Of a DNA stretch of 64,000 nucleotides, positions 25,409 through 33,558 are shown piece after piece. The translations under genes were made by a program, and so were the position numbers. This DNA is from Vibrio cortegadensis (GTDB lineage: Bacteria > Pseudomonadota > Gammaproteobacteria > Enterobacterales > Vibrionaceae): the NCBI RefSeq assembly GCF_024347395.1, contig NZ_AP025472.1, positions 2,046,001 through 2,110,000 of the forward strand, written 5' to 3'. Within the stretch, counting starts at the first letter, position 1; every line of letters begins with the position of its first letter. The notes under the pieces are model-generated. The model was not told the DNA's origin and did no database searches. It saw only the letters and a program-made list of their open reading frames with translations.

Positions 25409-28400
25409 TTATCCGTGGCTTGTTCGCCCTTTCGTGTCGTGATCTAATTCTCGATTCAGCTCTGCTTCTACATGACCAGGCGATTGAGTATGACCCGAGA
25501 TAAGGCGATACATCGCAGGAATCACGAACAGTGTCACTAGTGTCGCAAACGCCATACCAAAGAAGATCACCGTACCAACCGCGACTCGGCTTTCATAACC
25601 AGCGCCCGTTGACATAATCAATGGTATTGCGCCCGCTAGCGTAGTAAATGCAGTCATCAATATTGGCCTTAAACGACGAGCAGCGGCATCGACAATCGCT
25701 TGTTCAAATTCAATACCACGGTCTCTTAATTGGTTTGCAAACTCAACTATCAATATTCCGTTTTTGGTCACCATCCCGATCAACATGATCATGCCGATTT
25801 GGCTATAAATATTAAGCCCTTGCTCCATCACAACCAGCCCGAGGAAGCCGCCAAAGACGCCCATTGGAACGGTAAACATTACCACCATTGGGTTAATGAA
25901 GCTTTCAAACTGAGCCGCCAGTACCAAGTACGCCACCAGCAGTGCTAGACCAAATACGATTAAAATACTCGACTGATTCTCTTTAAAGTCTTTAGATTCA
26001 CCGGTGTAATCAACTGAAATATCGCCAGGCAAGAGTTCAATGGCTTTTGCATCAAGAAAATCCAATGCCTCACCCAGCGTTGCATCATTGATTAAATTAG
26101 CACTCAACGTGATCGATTTCTGTTTATTGACATGAGAAAGTCGAATCGATGACGCGACTTCTTCGATCTTCGTCACCGTATCAAGAGTCACTAAATCGCC
26201 ACTCGCGGTTCTCATGTAAATCTGGCTCAAGTCCGCCGCATTGTTGAAGCTATTTTCGTCACCACGTAAGTACACATCGTACTCTTCACCGCGATCAACA
26301 AAGGTTGTTTCACTTTTTCCGCCGAGCATGACTTCGAGTGTTTCGGAAATATCGGAAATTTTAATGCCGAGCTGTGACGCACGATCTCTATCAACGGACA
26401 CCACCAACTCAGGTGTTTTTTCTGAGTAGTTGATGTCTGCGCCTTCCATAAGTGAACTATTGTTGGCTTCTGTTTTGAGTATCTCTGCCCATTTTTGTAA
26501 CTCTTTATAGTCCGAGCCGCCCAAGACAAACTGAACGGGCTCACTCGATCCACCACGGAACCCCGGCATCATAGGGAAGACTCTGGCATCAGGAATATCG
26601 ACCAAGGTTTTACGGATCAACCCTAATGCTTGTTGCGCGGTTTGGTCTCTGTCTCCCCAATCTTCCAAAATCATGATGACAAAGCCAGTTTGGTCACCTG
26701 CCATTCCACCAAATGCTGGCGATTGGATGCTGAATGATTTCAGAACGCCTTGGCCCAACAGTGGCATTAGACGTTGCTCTACTAAGTCCATATTGGAGCT
26801 CATGCGGTTGTAACTGGTCGCGTCTGCACCACGAACAAAGGCAAAGATCGCACCTCGGTCTTCTTGCGGTGTCAGTTGAGCGGGAACATGGTTAAGCAAA
26901 GCAAAGCTACCACCAATACAGCTGATTATGATGATTGGAGCAACCCATCGCCACTGCACGGCTCTTTTCACTAAACTTCGGTATCCCTCTTCAAGACGAG
27001 CAAAGATTCGTTCTATAAAGAGGTTAAAGCGATTTGGTTTCACATTGGCTTTAAGGATCTTACTCCCTAACACTGGCGTTAACGTCAGTGCGATGAGTGA
27101 AGAGAAAATAACGGACATCGCTAGCAACACCGAAAATTCGGTAAAGAGTAAGCCGACCATGCCGTCCATAAAGGAGATAGGTAAGAACACCATGACCAAA
27201 ACTAAGGTGGTTGCCACTACCGCAAAGCCCACTTCACGTACACCTTTATATGCCGCGAGTAATGGCTTTTCACCTTTTTCAATGTGATGGAAAATGTTTT
27301 CAACCACTACAATGGCGTCATCGACCACTAAACCAATTGATAGTATGAGTGCCATTAAGGTGATCAGGTTAATCGAGAAACCAAAATAGTATGCCGCCAT
27401 AAATGAGGAGATCAGCGATACTGGCACCGTCACTGCGGGAATCAACGTCGCTCTTGCTTGCCCAATAAAGACATACAGAACCAATATGACCAATCCACCG
27501 GTGATAAATAGTGTGTTGTAGACTTCTGAAATTGAACGGTCGATGAACACGGTAGAGTCGTAATCAACCGCTAAACGAGTACCTTCTGGCAAGAATTGTT
27601 GGATCTTAGCGACTTCTTTGTGAACGAGACTTGCTACTTCTAATGGGTTCGCGTCCGACTGAGGCACAATGCCCATACTTACGTTGACTACGCCATCACT
27701 TTTAAACGTAGAATTTTCATTCTCTGCGCCAAGAAATACATCAGCAACATCTTTAAGGTAAATCGACGTACCATCACTGGTGGTTTTCACTACAAGGTAG
27801 TTGAAATCATCCGCTTGCTGATAAAGACGTTCCGTTCTTACTGACATGACAATCGAATCATTACGAACTTCACCGCCCGGGCTTTCGATATTCTCTGAAC
27901 GTAAAGCATTGGTAATATCAGTGGTGGTGATACCGCGCCCTGCCATCAGTTCAGGTTTCAACTTCACATACATCACTTTGTAAAGGCCGCCAGAGATATC
28001 GACCGAACTCACTCCTGAGATCAGGCTGAACCTATCCATTAATACACGCTCGGTGTAATCGGTCAGTTCAGTGCGATCCATGATGTCGGAGCTTAAATTG
28101 ATGTACATCGACGCTTCGCCACTACCGTTATTTTTGTAAACGATAGGATCATCCGCTTCATCAGGGAGACCGCGCTGAGCACGTGCAACTGCATCTCGAA
28201 CGTCACTCACCCCAGTATTTAAGTCGTAACCTAAATCGAATGTGATGGTGATTCGAGAACTGCCATTTCTTGTGGTTGAACTTATTTCATCAATACCACT
28301 GATCCCAGAAAGCTGATCTTCAAGCACTGTGGTGATCTGACTCTCCATAATGGTGGCAGAGGCCCCTTCATAGCGAGTACTGACCGACACTACTGGGTTT

Positions 28401-28522
28401 TCAATATCAGGCATCTCACGAACAGCAAGTTTGTTAAATGACACGATACCAAATACACAAAGCAATAGACTTAGAACAATCGCGACAACTGGCCTTTTGA
28501 CCGCTGTATCAGACAACCACAT
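25409..28522 (-). CDS. RND efflux pump inner-membrane subunit (HAE1/AcrB superfamily)
   Basis: This 1037-residue trimeric proton- or ion-driven transporter would export drugs, bile salts or similar compounds across the envelope with the adaptor at 28522. Visible are the 12-helix RND layout with two large periplasmic loops, the N-terminal helix AIVLSLLLCVFGIVSF, LILSIGLVVDDAIVVVENI with its paired aspartates in helix 4 (proton relay), and GRTSHG at the end. Vibrios carry several such pumps (VexB, D, F, H, K and M groups) and I cannot assign which. Its start overlaps the adaptor stop by one base (TAATG). No outer-membrane TolC-type gene follows. Confidence 0.92.
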   Translation of the reverse strand: MWLSDTAVKRPVVAIVLSLLLCVFGIVSFNKLAVREMPDIENPVVSVSTRYEGASATIMESQITTVLEDQLSGISGIDEISSTTRNGSSRITITFDLGYDLNTGVSDVRDAVARAQRGLPDEADDPIVYKNNGSGEASMYINLSSDIMDRTELTDYTERVLMDRFSLISGVSSVDISGGLYKVMYVKLKPELMAGRGITTTDITNALRSENIESPGGEVRNDSIVMSVRTERLYQQADDFNYLVVKTTSDGTSIYLKDVADVFLGAENENSTFKSDGVVNVSMGIVPQSDANPLEVASLVHKEVAKIQQFLPEGTRLAVDYDSTVFIDRSISEVYNTLFITGGLVILVLYVFIGQARATLIPAVTVPVSLISSFMAAYYFGFSINLITLMALILSIGLVVDDAIVVVENIFHHIEKGEKPLLAAYKGVREVGFAVVATTLVLVMVFLPISFMDGMVGLLFTEFSVLLAMSVIFSSLIALTLTPVLGSKILKANVKPNRFNLFIERIFARLEEGYRSLVKRAVQWRWVAPIIIISCIGGSFALLNHVPAQLTPQEDRGAIFAFVRGADATSYNRMSSNMDLVEQRLMPLLGQGVLKSFSIQSPAFGGMAGDQTGFVIMILEDWGDRDQTAQQALGLIRKTLVDIPDARVFPMMPGFRGGSSEPVQFVLGGSDYKELQKWAEILKTEANNSSLMEGADINYSEKTPELVVSVDRDRASQLGIKISDISETLEVMLGGKSETTFVDRGEEYDVYLRGDENSFNNAADLSQIYMRTASGDLVTLDTVTKIEEVASSIRLSHVNKQKSITLSANLINDATLGEALDFLDAKAIELLPGDISVDYTGESKDFKENQSSILIVFGLALLVAYLVLAAQFESFINPMVVMFTVPMGVFGGFLGLVVMEQGLNIYSQIGMIMLIGMVTKNGILIVEFANQLRDRGIEFEQAIVDAAARRLRPILMTAFTTLAGAIPLIMSTGAGYESRVAVGTVIFFGMAFATLVTLFVIPAMYRLISGHTQSPGHVEAELNRELDHDTKGRTSHG

Positions 28523-29640
28523 TATTGTTGTTCCTTCTCAGCATGAACACTTGAAGCCGGTTCGTTGCTGATCATTGCAGATGCATCATTTTTTTCAACA
28601 GGCTCTCCGGCAGCATTAACCAGTTTAATCGCAACGCCATTACGCATATTAACCAAGCCTTGAACAACAATGTTTTGCCCGATCTCTAATCCTTTCTCGA
28701 TAACGACTTCATTACCTACGCGAGCACCTAGAAGCACTTCTTGACGATGAGCTTTATTCTGGTCATCAATAATGTATACATATCGCTTAGTGCCCGAGTA
28801 CTGCAATGCTTGCACTGGGATAATAGGAGCACTGATTGCTGGGAAATCAATTGTTGCCGCCATTAGCATGCCCGGTTTGAGTTTACTCTCCGGATTAGCA
28901 AATTCGATTCGTACGCGCAGGTTAAGTGTTTCTTGGTTAATACGAGAATCAATCCCAACCACTTCACCAGCAAAAGACTGATCGCCCCACGCTTGGCTCG
29001 TCGCGATCACTTTCATACCAGTTGATAGCTTAGATAAGTAACGTTCAGGCACTTGTAAATCGAGCTGCATCAGAGAAAGGTTATCCAATGTTATCAGGTC
29101 ACTCCCGACGCTTACCATTTTACCGAGGCTGAAATCAACAAAGCCGACAGTGCCAGAAAATGGCGCACTGATGTGTAAATCGCGTAAATTTGCGTTTGCC
29201 GCTTCTAAACGAGCTTGAGCAATATCAACATTGGTTTTTTGTGCATCAATTTCCGTTTGAGTAATCGCATTTCGCTTCACCAAACGTTCAAACTCTTTCA
29301 GTTTACGCTGCTCATCTTTTAAATAAGCGTTCGCCTCTTTAACCGCGGCACTCGCTTTGTCATCATTTAACTGAACCAATAACTGGCCCTGTTTCACTTT
29401 CTGATTTGCGTAAATCGCAATTTGCTCTACTTTTCCTGAAACTTCAGGAGAAATGACCACAGATTGTTTGGCCTCAAGTTTTCCAATCAGTGAAAGCGAT
29501 TGAGATATATCGTGCTGAGAAACAGTTTGAGCAACAACGGCTACCGTTCTCCCTCCTGTAGATGGACGCTTAGCGTTAGAAACCGAACTAAATGCAACAA
29601 CTGAAATGGCGAAGAGCGCCACTATTGTATTTTTTTTCAT
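28522..29640 (-). CDS. RND efflux periplasmic adaptor subunit
   Basis: The 372-residue membrane-fusion protein joins the RND pump to a TolC-type channel. It has a signal peptide (MKKNTIVALFAISVVAFSSVSNA), a lipoyl/barrel-sandwich half-motif EAKQSVVISPEVSGKVEQI at about residues 57-75, an alpha-hairpin (about 95-150), and the beta-barrel stretch IDLDLQVPERYL-like LQLDLQVPERYL. Its stop codon overlaps the pump start, so the two are translated together. No cysteine follows the signal peptide, so it is not a lipoprotein. The promoter must be in the gap to 29880. Confidence 0.92.
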   Translation of the reverse strand: MKKNTIVALFAISVVAFSSVSNAKRPSTGGRTVAVVAQTVSQHDISQSLSLIGKLEAKQSVVISPEVSGKVEQIAIYANQKVKQGQLLVQLNDDKASAAVKEANAYLKDEQRKLKEFERLVKRNAITQTEIDAQKTNVDIAQARLEAANANLRDLHISAPFSGTVGFVDFSLGKMVSVGSDLITLDNLSLMQLDLQVPERYLSKLSTGMKVIATSQAWGDQSFAGEVVGIDSRINQETLNLRVRIEFANPESKLKPGMLMAATIDFPAISAPIIPVQALQYSGTKRYVYIIDDQNKAHRQEVLLGARVGNEVVIEKGLEIGQNIVVQGLVNMRNGVAIKLVNAAGEPVEKNDASAMISNEPASSVHAEKEQQ

Positions 29641-29880
29641 ACGACTACTTATATAAAAGAGGTTATTACCAATATTGATGACTCTAGTTTACCAACAGAT
29701 TAACGGTTTGTTCGTCAAGGAATGTAAAGCCGATAGATAAAATGTAAAAGAACCAAAGAAATAGAGACATCAATCTCAATTACCTCGTATAAATATCGCT
29801 GCCTTAATAGACAAAATGCGCATTTTCCGGCTTCCTTGCCCAAAAAGGCAGCATTCAACTCAAAATCATACGAAAAATCC
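29641..29880. other. intergenic region between the adaptor gene and the tRNA promoter
   Basis: This region of about 240 bp holds the promoter of the RND operon, reading leftwards, and leads into the tRNA promoter reading rightwards. I see no gene and no clear operator in it. Confidence 0.6.
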
Positions 29881-29908
29881 TTTACAGCTTTAACGAGTTT
29901 GCTATGAT
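29881..29908 (+). promoter_or_regulatory. sigma-70 promoter of the tRNA-Tyr array
   Basis: TTTACA (29881-29886) and TATGAT (29903-29908) are 16 bp apart. The bases after the -10 box are GC-rich (GCGCTCCGC), the discriminator typical of stable RNA promoters under stringent control. Confidence 0.85.
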
Positions 29909-29984
29909 GCGCTCCGCACTTGAGGGATGAGTTGGGAAAACATTCTTTTAGTTTACTTCTTATAAAGAAGTAAGAAATACCCCT

Positions 29985-30069
29985 GGAGGGGTTCCCGAGT
30001 GGCCAAAGGGATCAGACTGTAAATCTGACGGCACTGCCTTCGATGGTTCGAATCCGTCCCCCTCCACCA
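29985..30069 (+). tRNA. tyrT: tRNA-Tyr (GTA), copy 1
   Basis: The 85-nt class II tRNA has a GTA anticodon in GACTGTAAATC, a long variable arm, the T-loop GGTTCGAATCC and an encoded CCA. Acceptor stems GGAGGGG and CCCCTCC pair. It reads UAU and UAC. It is the first gene of the array and lies about 76 nt after the -10 box. Confidence 0.97.
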
Positions 30070-30166
30070 TATTCTCTTGAGCGATTTATCGTTTAGGAAA
30101 CACTTGATTGATGTGTTGGGAAAACCTCAATTAAGCTTATTTTGTAAAGAAATAAGAAAACACCCT

Positions 30167-30251
30167 GGAGGGGTTCCCGAGTGGCCAAAGGGATCAGACT
30201 GTAAATCTGACGGCACTGCCTTCGATGGTTCGAATCCGTCCCCCTCCACCA
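30167..30251 (+). tRNA. tRNA-Tyr (GTA), copy 2
   Basis: Identical in sequence to copy 1, with the same anticodon and encoded CCA. Confidence 0.97.
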
Positions 30252-30348
30252 TATTCTCTTAAGCGATTTGTCGTTTAGGAAACACTTGATTGATGTGTTG
30301 GGAAAACCTCAATTAAGCTTATTTTGTAAAGAAATAAGAAAACACCCT

Positions 30349-30433
30349 GGAGGGGTTCCCGAGTGGCCAAAGGGATCAGACTGTAAATCTGACGGCACTG
30401 CCTTCGATGGTTCGAATCCGTCCCCCTCCACCA
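30349..30433 (+). tRNA. tRNA-Tyr (GTA), copy 3
   Basis: Identical in sequence to copy 1, with the same anticodon and encoded CCA. Confidence 0.97.
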
Positions 30434-30530
30434 TATTCTCTTAAGCGATTTGTCGTTTAGGAAACACTTGATTGATGTGTTGGGAAAACCTCAATTAAGC
30501 TTATTTTGTAAAGAAATAAGAAAACACCCT

Positions 30531-30615
30531 GGAGGGGTTCCCGAGTGGCCAAAGGGATCAGACTGTAAATCTGACGGCACTGCCTTCGATGGTTCGAATC
30601 CGTCCCCCTCCACCA
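30531..30615 (+). tRNA. tRNA-Tyr (GTA), copy 4
   Basis: Identical in sequence to copy 1, with the same anticodon and encoded CCA. Confidence 0.97.
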
Positions 30616-30712
30616 TATTCTCTTAAGCGATTTGTCGTTTAGGAAACACTTGATTGATGTGTTGGGAAAACCTCAATTAAGCTTATTTTGTAAAGAAATA
30701 AGAAAACACCCT

Positions 30713-30797
30713 GGAGGGGTTCCCGAGTGGCCAAAGGGATCAGACTGTAAATCTGACGGCACTGCCTTCGATGGTTCGAATCCGTCCCCCTCCACCA
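30713..30797 (+). tRNA. tRNA-Tyr (GTA), copy 5
   Basis: Identical in sequence to copy 1, with the same anticodon and encoded CCA. Confidence 0.97.
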
Positions 30798-30894
30798 TAT
30801 TCTCTTAAGCGATTTATCGTTTAGGAAGCACTTGATTGATGTGTTGGGAAAACCTCAATTAAGCTTATTTTGTAAAGAAGTAAGAAAACACCCT

Positions 30895-30979
30895 GGAGGG
30901 GTTCCCGAGTGGCCAAAGGGATCAGACTGTAAATCTGACGGCACTGCCTTCGATGGTTCGAATCCGTCCCCCTCCACCA
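30895..30979 (+). tRNA. tRNA-Tyr (GTA), copy 6
   Basis: Identical in sequence to copy 1, with the same anticodon and encoded CCA. It is the last of the array before the terminator. Confidence 0.97.
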
Positions 30980-31001
30980 TATTCTTTTTAGAAAGAACAC
31001 T

Positions 31002-31028
31002 AAACCAGCTCATTGAGCTGGTTTTTTT
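31002..31028 (+). terminator. terminator of the tRNA-Tyr array
   Basis: AAACCAGCTC-ATT-GAGCTGGTTT followed by T residues forms a strong hairpin 22 bp after the last CCA. Confidence 0.92.
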
Positions 31029-31423
31029 GTATCTATCATCTGGTGATGATGATTTGAAATGGCTAGCGTTTCAAAGCCGGCCCTGATTCAAAACCGTAAA
31101 CCGCTCGACGCGGCCAAAAGCTCAGAAGTCAAATTACGGCTCACAGCTCGCAATCAATTATGACTTATCGAAACCTCGCATTAACCAAAAGATGTTCCTT
31201 ATCCGAATGGCGGAAAATAAAAAACCTCACTCCCTCCAGAAAAATAATCTGGGTGAAATGAGGCTTATATTTTTTCTTAATGCGTTCCCGCATAAATGTA
31301 AGGCACAGTCCTGCTCTCGAATGGATAACACAAGACTCAGTGTTATCTATTTACTAGCCCAGCAATTAGCGCTTTGCCAACATATGCAGAGCTCGAATAA
31401 AGCCGCTCAACAACATGAACTTC
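31029..31423. other. intergenic region between the tRNA array and yfbV
   Basis: This stretch of about 395 bp holds the hairpin at 31214-31263 and no gene I can support. A short frame from 31321 to 31464 (47 codons) overlaps the end of yfbV on the other strand and has no ribosome binding site. Confidence 0.55.
31214..31263 (-). terminator. intrinsic terminator downstream of yfbV
   Basis: On the minus strand CCTCATTTCACCCAGA and TCTGGAGGGAGTGAGG form a stem with a few G-U pairs and two mismatches, followed by a T run (complement of the A tract at 31217-31224). It lies 160 bp beyond the yfbV stop. Confidence 0.7.
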
Positions 31424-31876
31424 TTAAAACCAACGCTCTAGAGATGATTTATCTAGCTGTCTAAATGCACGGTTAAGTATGATCGCCAACTCTTTATAGC
31501 GAGGCTTAGCTTTCATTGGCTCTAAGGCACACCCTGTTTCAATAATTTTTTGATGAAGCTCTCTATACCAACCAGCCAGTGCTGGGGGTAATTGTGTTTT
31601 TGAACGATTGCCCAACCACCACATACCTTGCAGCGGTAAACTGATCGCAAACAGCGCCACTACAATAGCTTGTGGCATCGCTTGGCCATTTTGAAAAACC
31701 ATTTGAGTTAAAACACTGATCGCAGCAATCGCAGGCATCACTTTGATGCCAAATTTTGTCGCTTTAATAATACGTTGCTCTGGAAAAATAGGGTTCAGTT
31801 CTTTACGAACAGGCCAAATATCCATGTAAGCTTGGCCATCTTTTAAGCTATGCGCTAATCCGACTTTGTTGTTCAT
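31424..31876 (-). CDS. yfbV: YfbV (UPF0208) membrane protein
   Basis: The 150-residue protein has two membrane helices (about residues 46-62 and 68-88) and conserved flanks DGQAYMDIWPVRKELN and PALAGWYRELHQKI. It matches E. coli YfbV, a protein of unknown role that is required for limiting spread of the Ter macrodomain. It is divergent from ackA, as yfbV is in E. coli, with a 339-bp gap between them. Confidence 0.92.
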   Translation of the reverse strand: MNNKVGLAHSLKDGQAYMDIWPVRKELNPIFPEQRIIKATKFGIKVMPAIAAISVLTQMVFQNGQAMPQAIVVALFAISLPLQGMWWLGNRSKTQLPPALAGWYRELHQKIIETGCALEPMKAKPRYKELAIILNRAFRQLDKSSLERWF

Positions 31877-31986
31877 ACGGCTCTCTCACTAAAAAATAAT
31901 TGAATAGTTCAACTAAAAGCGCAAAAAATTGATAAAAGTTAATATTCTTTCAAATTTTTTTTGTTATATTTGACGATTATCGCTAT

Positions 31987-32057
31987 CCTTTGCAGGCCCT
32001 CATCTCATTGTTGCTGTTATTTTCGATTAAGGCAACCATGAGACGACATCTGCAAGG
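31987..32057. repeat. long imperfect palindrome in the ackA leader region
   Basis: The left arm (31987-32014, containing TTGCAG and TCTCATTGTTGC) pairs with the right arm (32031-32057, containing GCAACCATGAGA and CTGCAAGG) around a loop of about 16 nt. It lies within the 339-bp gap before ackA, about 160 bp from the start codon. As RNA it would form a stable stem. Its role, whether operator or leader structure, is not known. Confidence 0.65.
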
Positions 32058-32215
32058 AATGCACTGGTGATTTTTTTGTAAGAAATCGCTTCTCATTATA
32101 TGGATATTAAAGTTTTTTTGACCAAGACTAGTACGCACTGCCTGCCAGTTCGTCTATTCTTGTGAGTAATTTTAATCCAAACTGATTTTTATCAGACGAA
32201 TAACAGGTAGCACTC

Positions 32216-33412
32216 ATGTCTAAGCTGGTTTTAGTTTTAAACTGTGGTAGTTCTTCTCTTAAATTTGCTGTAGTTGACGCAGTATCTGGTGACGAGCATC
32301 TAACAGGTCTTGCAGAATGTCTGCATCTTCCTGAAGCTCGTATCAAGTGGAAACTTGATGGTAAACACGAAGCTCAACTAGGTAATGGCGCAGCACACGA
32401 AGAAGCACTAGCCTTCATGGTAGAAACTATTCTTGCTTCTAAGCCAGAACTTTCTGAAAACCTTGCAGCAATCGGTCACCGTGTTGTGCATGGTGGTGAA
32501 AACTTTACTTCATCAGCACTAATCACTGATGAAGTAATTAAAGGTATCGAAGATGCAGCGACTTTCGCTCCTCTTCACAACCCTGCGCACCTTATCGGTA
32601 TTAAAGCAGCTCAAAAATCATTCCCAGCACTAAAAAACGTTGCTGTATTTGATACTGCTTTCCACACGACAATGCCAGAAGAAGCTTACCTATACGCGCT
32701 TCCATACAACCTATACACAGATCACGGTATTCGTCGTTACGGTGCACATGGTACATCTCACCTATTTATTACTCGTGAGTGTGCCACGCTTCTAGACAAA
32801 CCTATTGAAGAAGTTAACATCATTAACTGTCACCTAGGTAACGGCGCATCTGTTTGTGCAGTCAAGAATGGCCAATCTGTAGATACTTCTATGGGCCTTA
32901 CTCCTCTTGAAGGTCTTGTAATGGGTACTCGCTGTGGCGACCTTGACCCTGCTGTTATGTTCCACCTACATGACAAACTAGGCATGAGCGTTGATGAAAT
33001 CAACACAATGTTCACTAAAGAGTCTGGCCTACAAGGTCTAACTCAAGTAACTTCTGACTGTCGTTTCGTTGAAGACAACTACGGCGAGAAAGAAGAAGCT
33101 ACTCGTGCAATGGACGTATTCTGTCACCGTCTAGCTAAATACGTTGCAAGCTACACTGCAACTCTAGAAGGTCGTCTTGACGCTATCGTATTCACTGGTG
33201 GCATCGGTGAAAACTCAGCGCCAATCCGTGAAATGGTTCTTAACCGTCTTGCATTCTTCGGTATCGAAGTAGATAGCGCAGCTAACCTTAAAGCTCGTTT
33301 CGGCGGCGAAGGTACTATCACGACTGAAAACAGCCGTGTACCAGCAATGGTTATCTCTACTAATGAAGAGCTAGTAATTGCAGAAGATACAGCTGAACTA
33401 GCAGGTCTTTAA
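32216..33412 (+). CDS. ackA: acetate kinase
   Basis: AckA converts acetyl phosphate and ADP to acetate and ATP. The 398-residue protein has the full family pattern: LVLNCGSSSLKFAVV at the N-terminus, HRVVHGGENF, the nucleotide/acetate-site NCHLGNGASVCAVKNG (about residues 204-219), and FTGGIGENSAPIRE near the end. Its length is that of the family (400). It starts 339 bp from yfbV and is followed by two terminators before pta, so cotranscription with pta is partial or conditional. Confidence 0.98.
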   Translation: MSKLVLVLNCGSSSLKFAVVDAVSGDEHLTGLAECLHLPEARIKWKLDGKHEAQLGNGAAHEEALAFMVETILASKPELSENLAAIGHRVVHGGENFTSSALITDEVIKGIEDAATFAPLHNPAHLIGIKAAQKSFPALKNVAVFDTAFHTTMPEEAYLYALPYNLYTDHGIRRYGAHGTSHLFITRECATLLDKPIEEVNIINCHLGNGASVCAVKNGQSVDTSMGLTPLEGLVMGTRCGDLDPAVMFHLHDKLGMSVDEINTMFTKESGLQGLTQVTSDCRFVEDNYGEKEEATRAMDVFCHRLAKYVASYTATLEGRLDAIVFTGGIGENSAPIREMVLNRLAFFGIEVDSAANLKARFGGEGTITTENSRVPAMVISTNEELVIAEDTAELAGL

Positions 33413-33420
33413 TCGAATTT

Positions 33421-33455
33421 TCTGACTAGCTTCACTCGAAGCTAGTCAGATTTTT
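33421..33455 (+). terminator. first terminator between ackA and pta
   Basis: TCTGACTAGCTTC pairs with GAAGCTAGTCAGA and is followed by T5; it begins nine bases after the ackA stop codon. Confidence 0.9.
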
Positions 33456-33471
33456 ATCTAAGAAAAATGGG

Positions 33472-33531
33472 GCTCAACTTTTATTCCTACCCCTATATAA
33501 ATGTTGGTAGGAACAGGAGTTGAGCTTTTTT
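33472..33531 (+). terminator. second terminator-like hairpin directly before pta
   Basis: GCTCAACT (33472-33479) and AGTTGAGC (33518-33525) form the base of a long stem that also pairs TTCCTACC with GGTAGGAA, and is followed by T6. It ends 27 bp before the pta start codon, so it might regulate entry of transcripts into pta. Confidence 0.8.
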
Positions 33532-33558
33532 CATTCCAATAGTTAAAGGTACTCCTCA

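Larger units (their letters stand above)
29985..30979 (+). repeat. 182-bp tandem array carrying six tRNA-Tyr genes
   Basis: Six tRNA genes lie exactly 182 bp apart, each followed by a 97-bp spacer that is nearly identical between copies (small differences in the first, fifth and sixth spacer). The leader before the first copy is also similar to the spacers (GTTGGGAAAAC and GTAAAGAAxTAAGAAA). This shows expansion by tandem duplication and homogenisation by unequal crossing-over. Confidence 0.95.

Noticed and set aside
29985..30979. Regular repeats with unique-looking spacers resembling a CRISPR array
   Set aside because: Each repeat unit is a complete tRNA-Tyr gene and the spacers are nearly identical, which is the opposite of a CRISPR array.
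30077..31086. Short open frames across the tRNA-Tyr copies
   Set aside because: They read through tRNA genes and spacers, have no ribosome binding site, and repeat the same meaningless peptide.
31192..31464. Frame of 90 codons downstream of the tRNA array
   Set aside because: It crosses a terminator-like hairpin and overlaps the 3' end of yfbV; no ribosome binding site is visible. A shorter version from 31321 is possible but unsupported.
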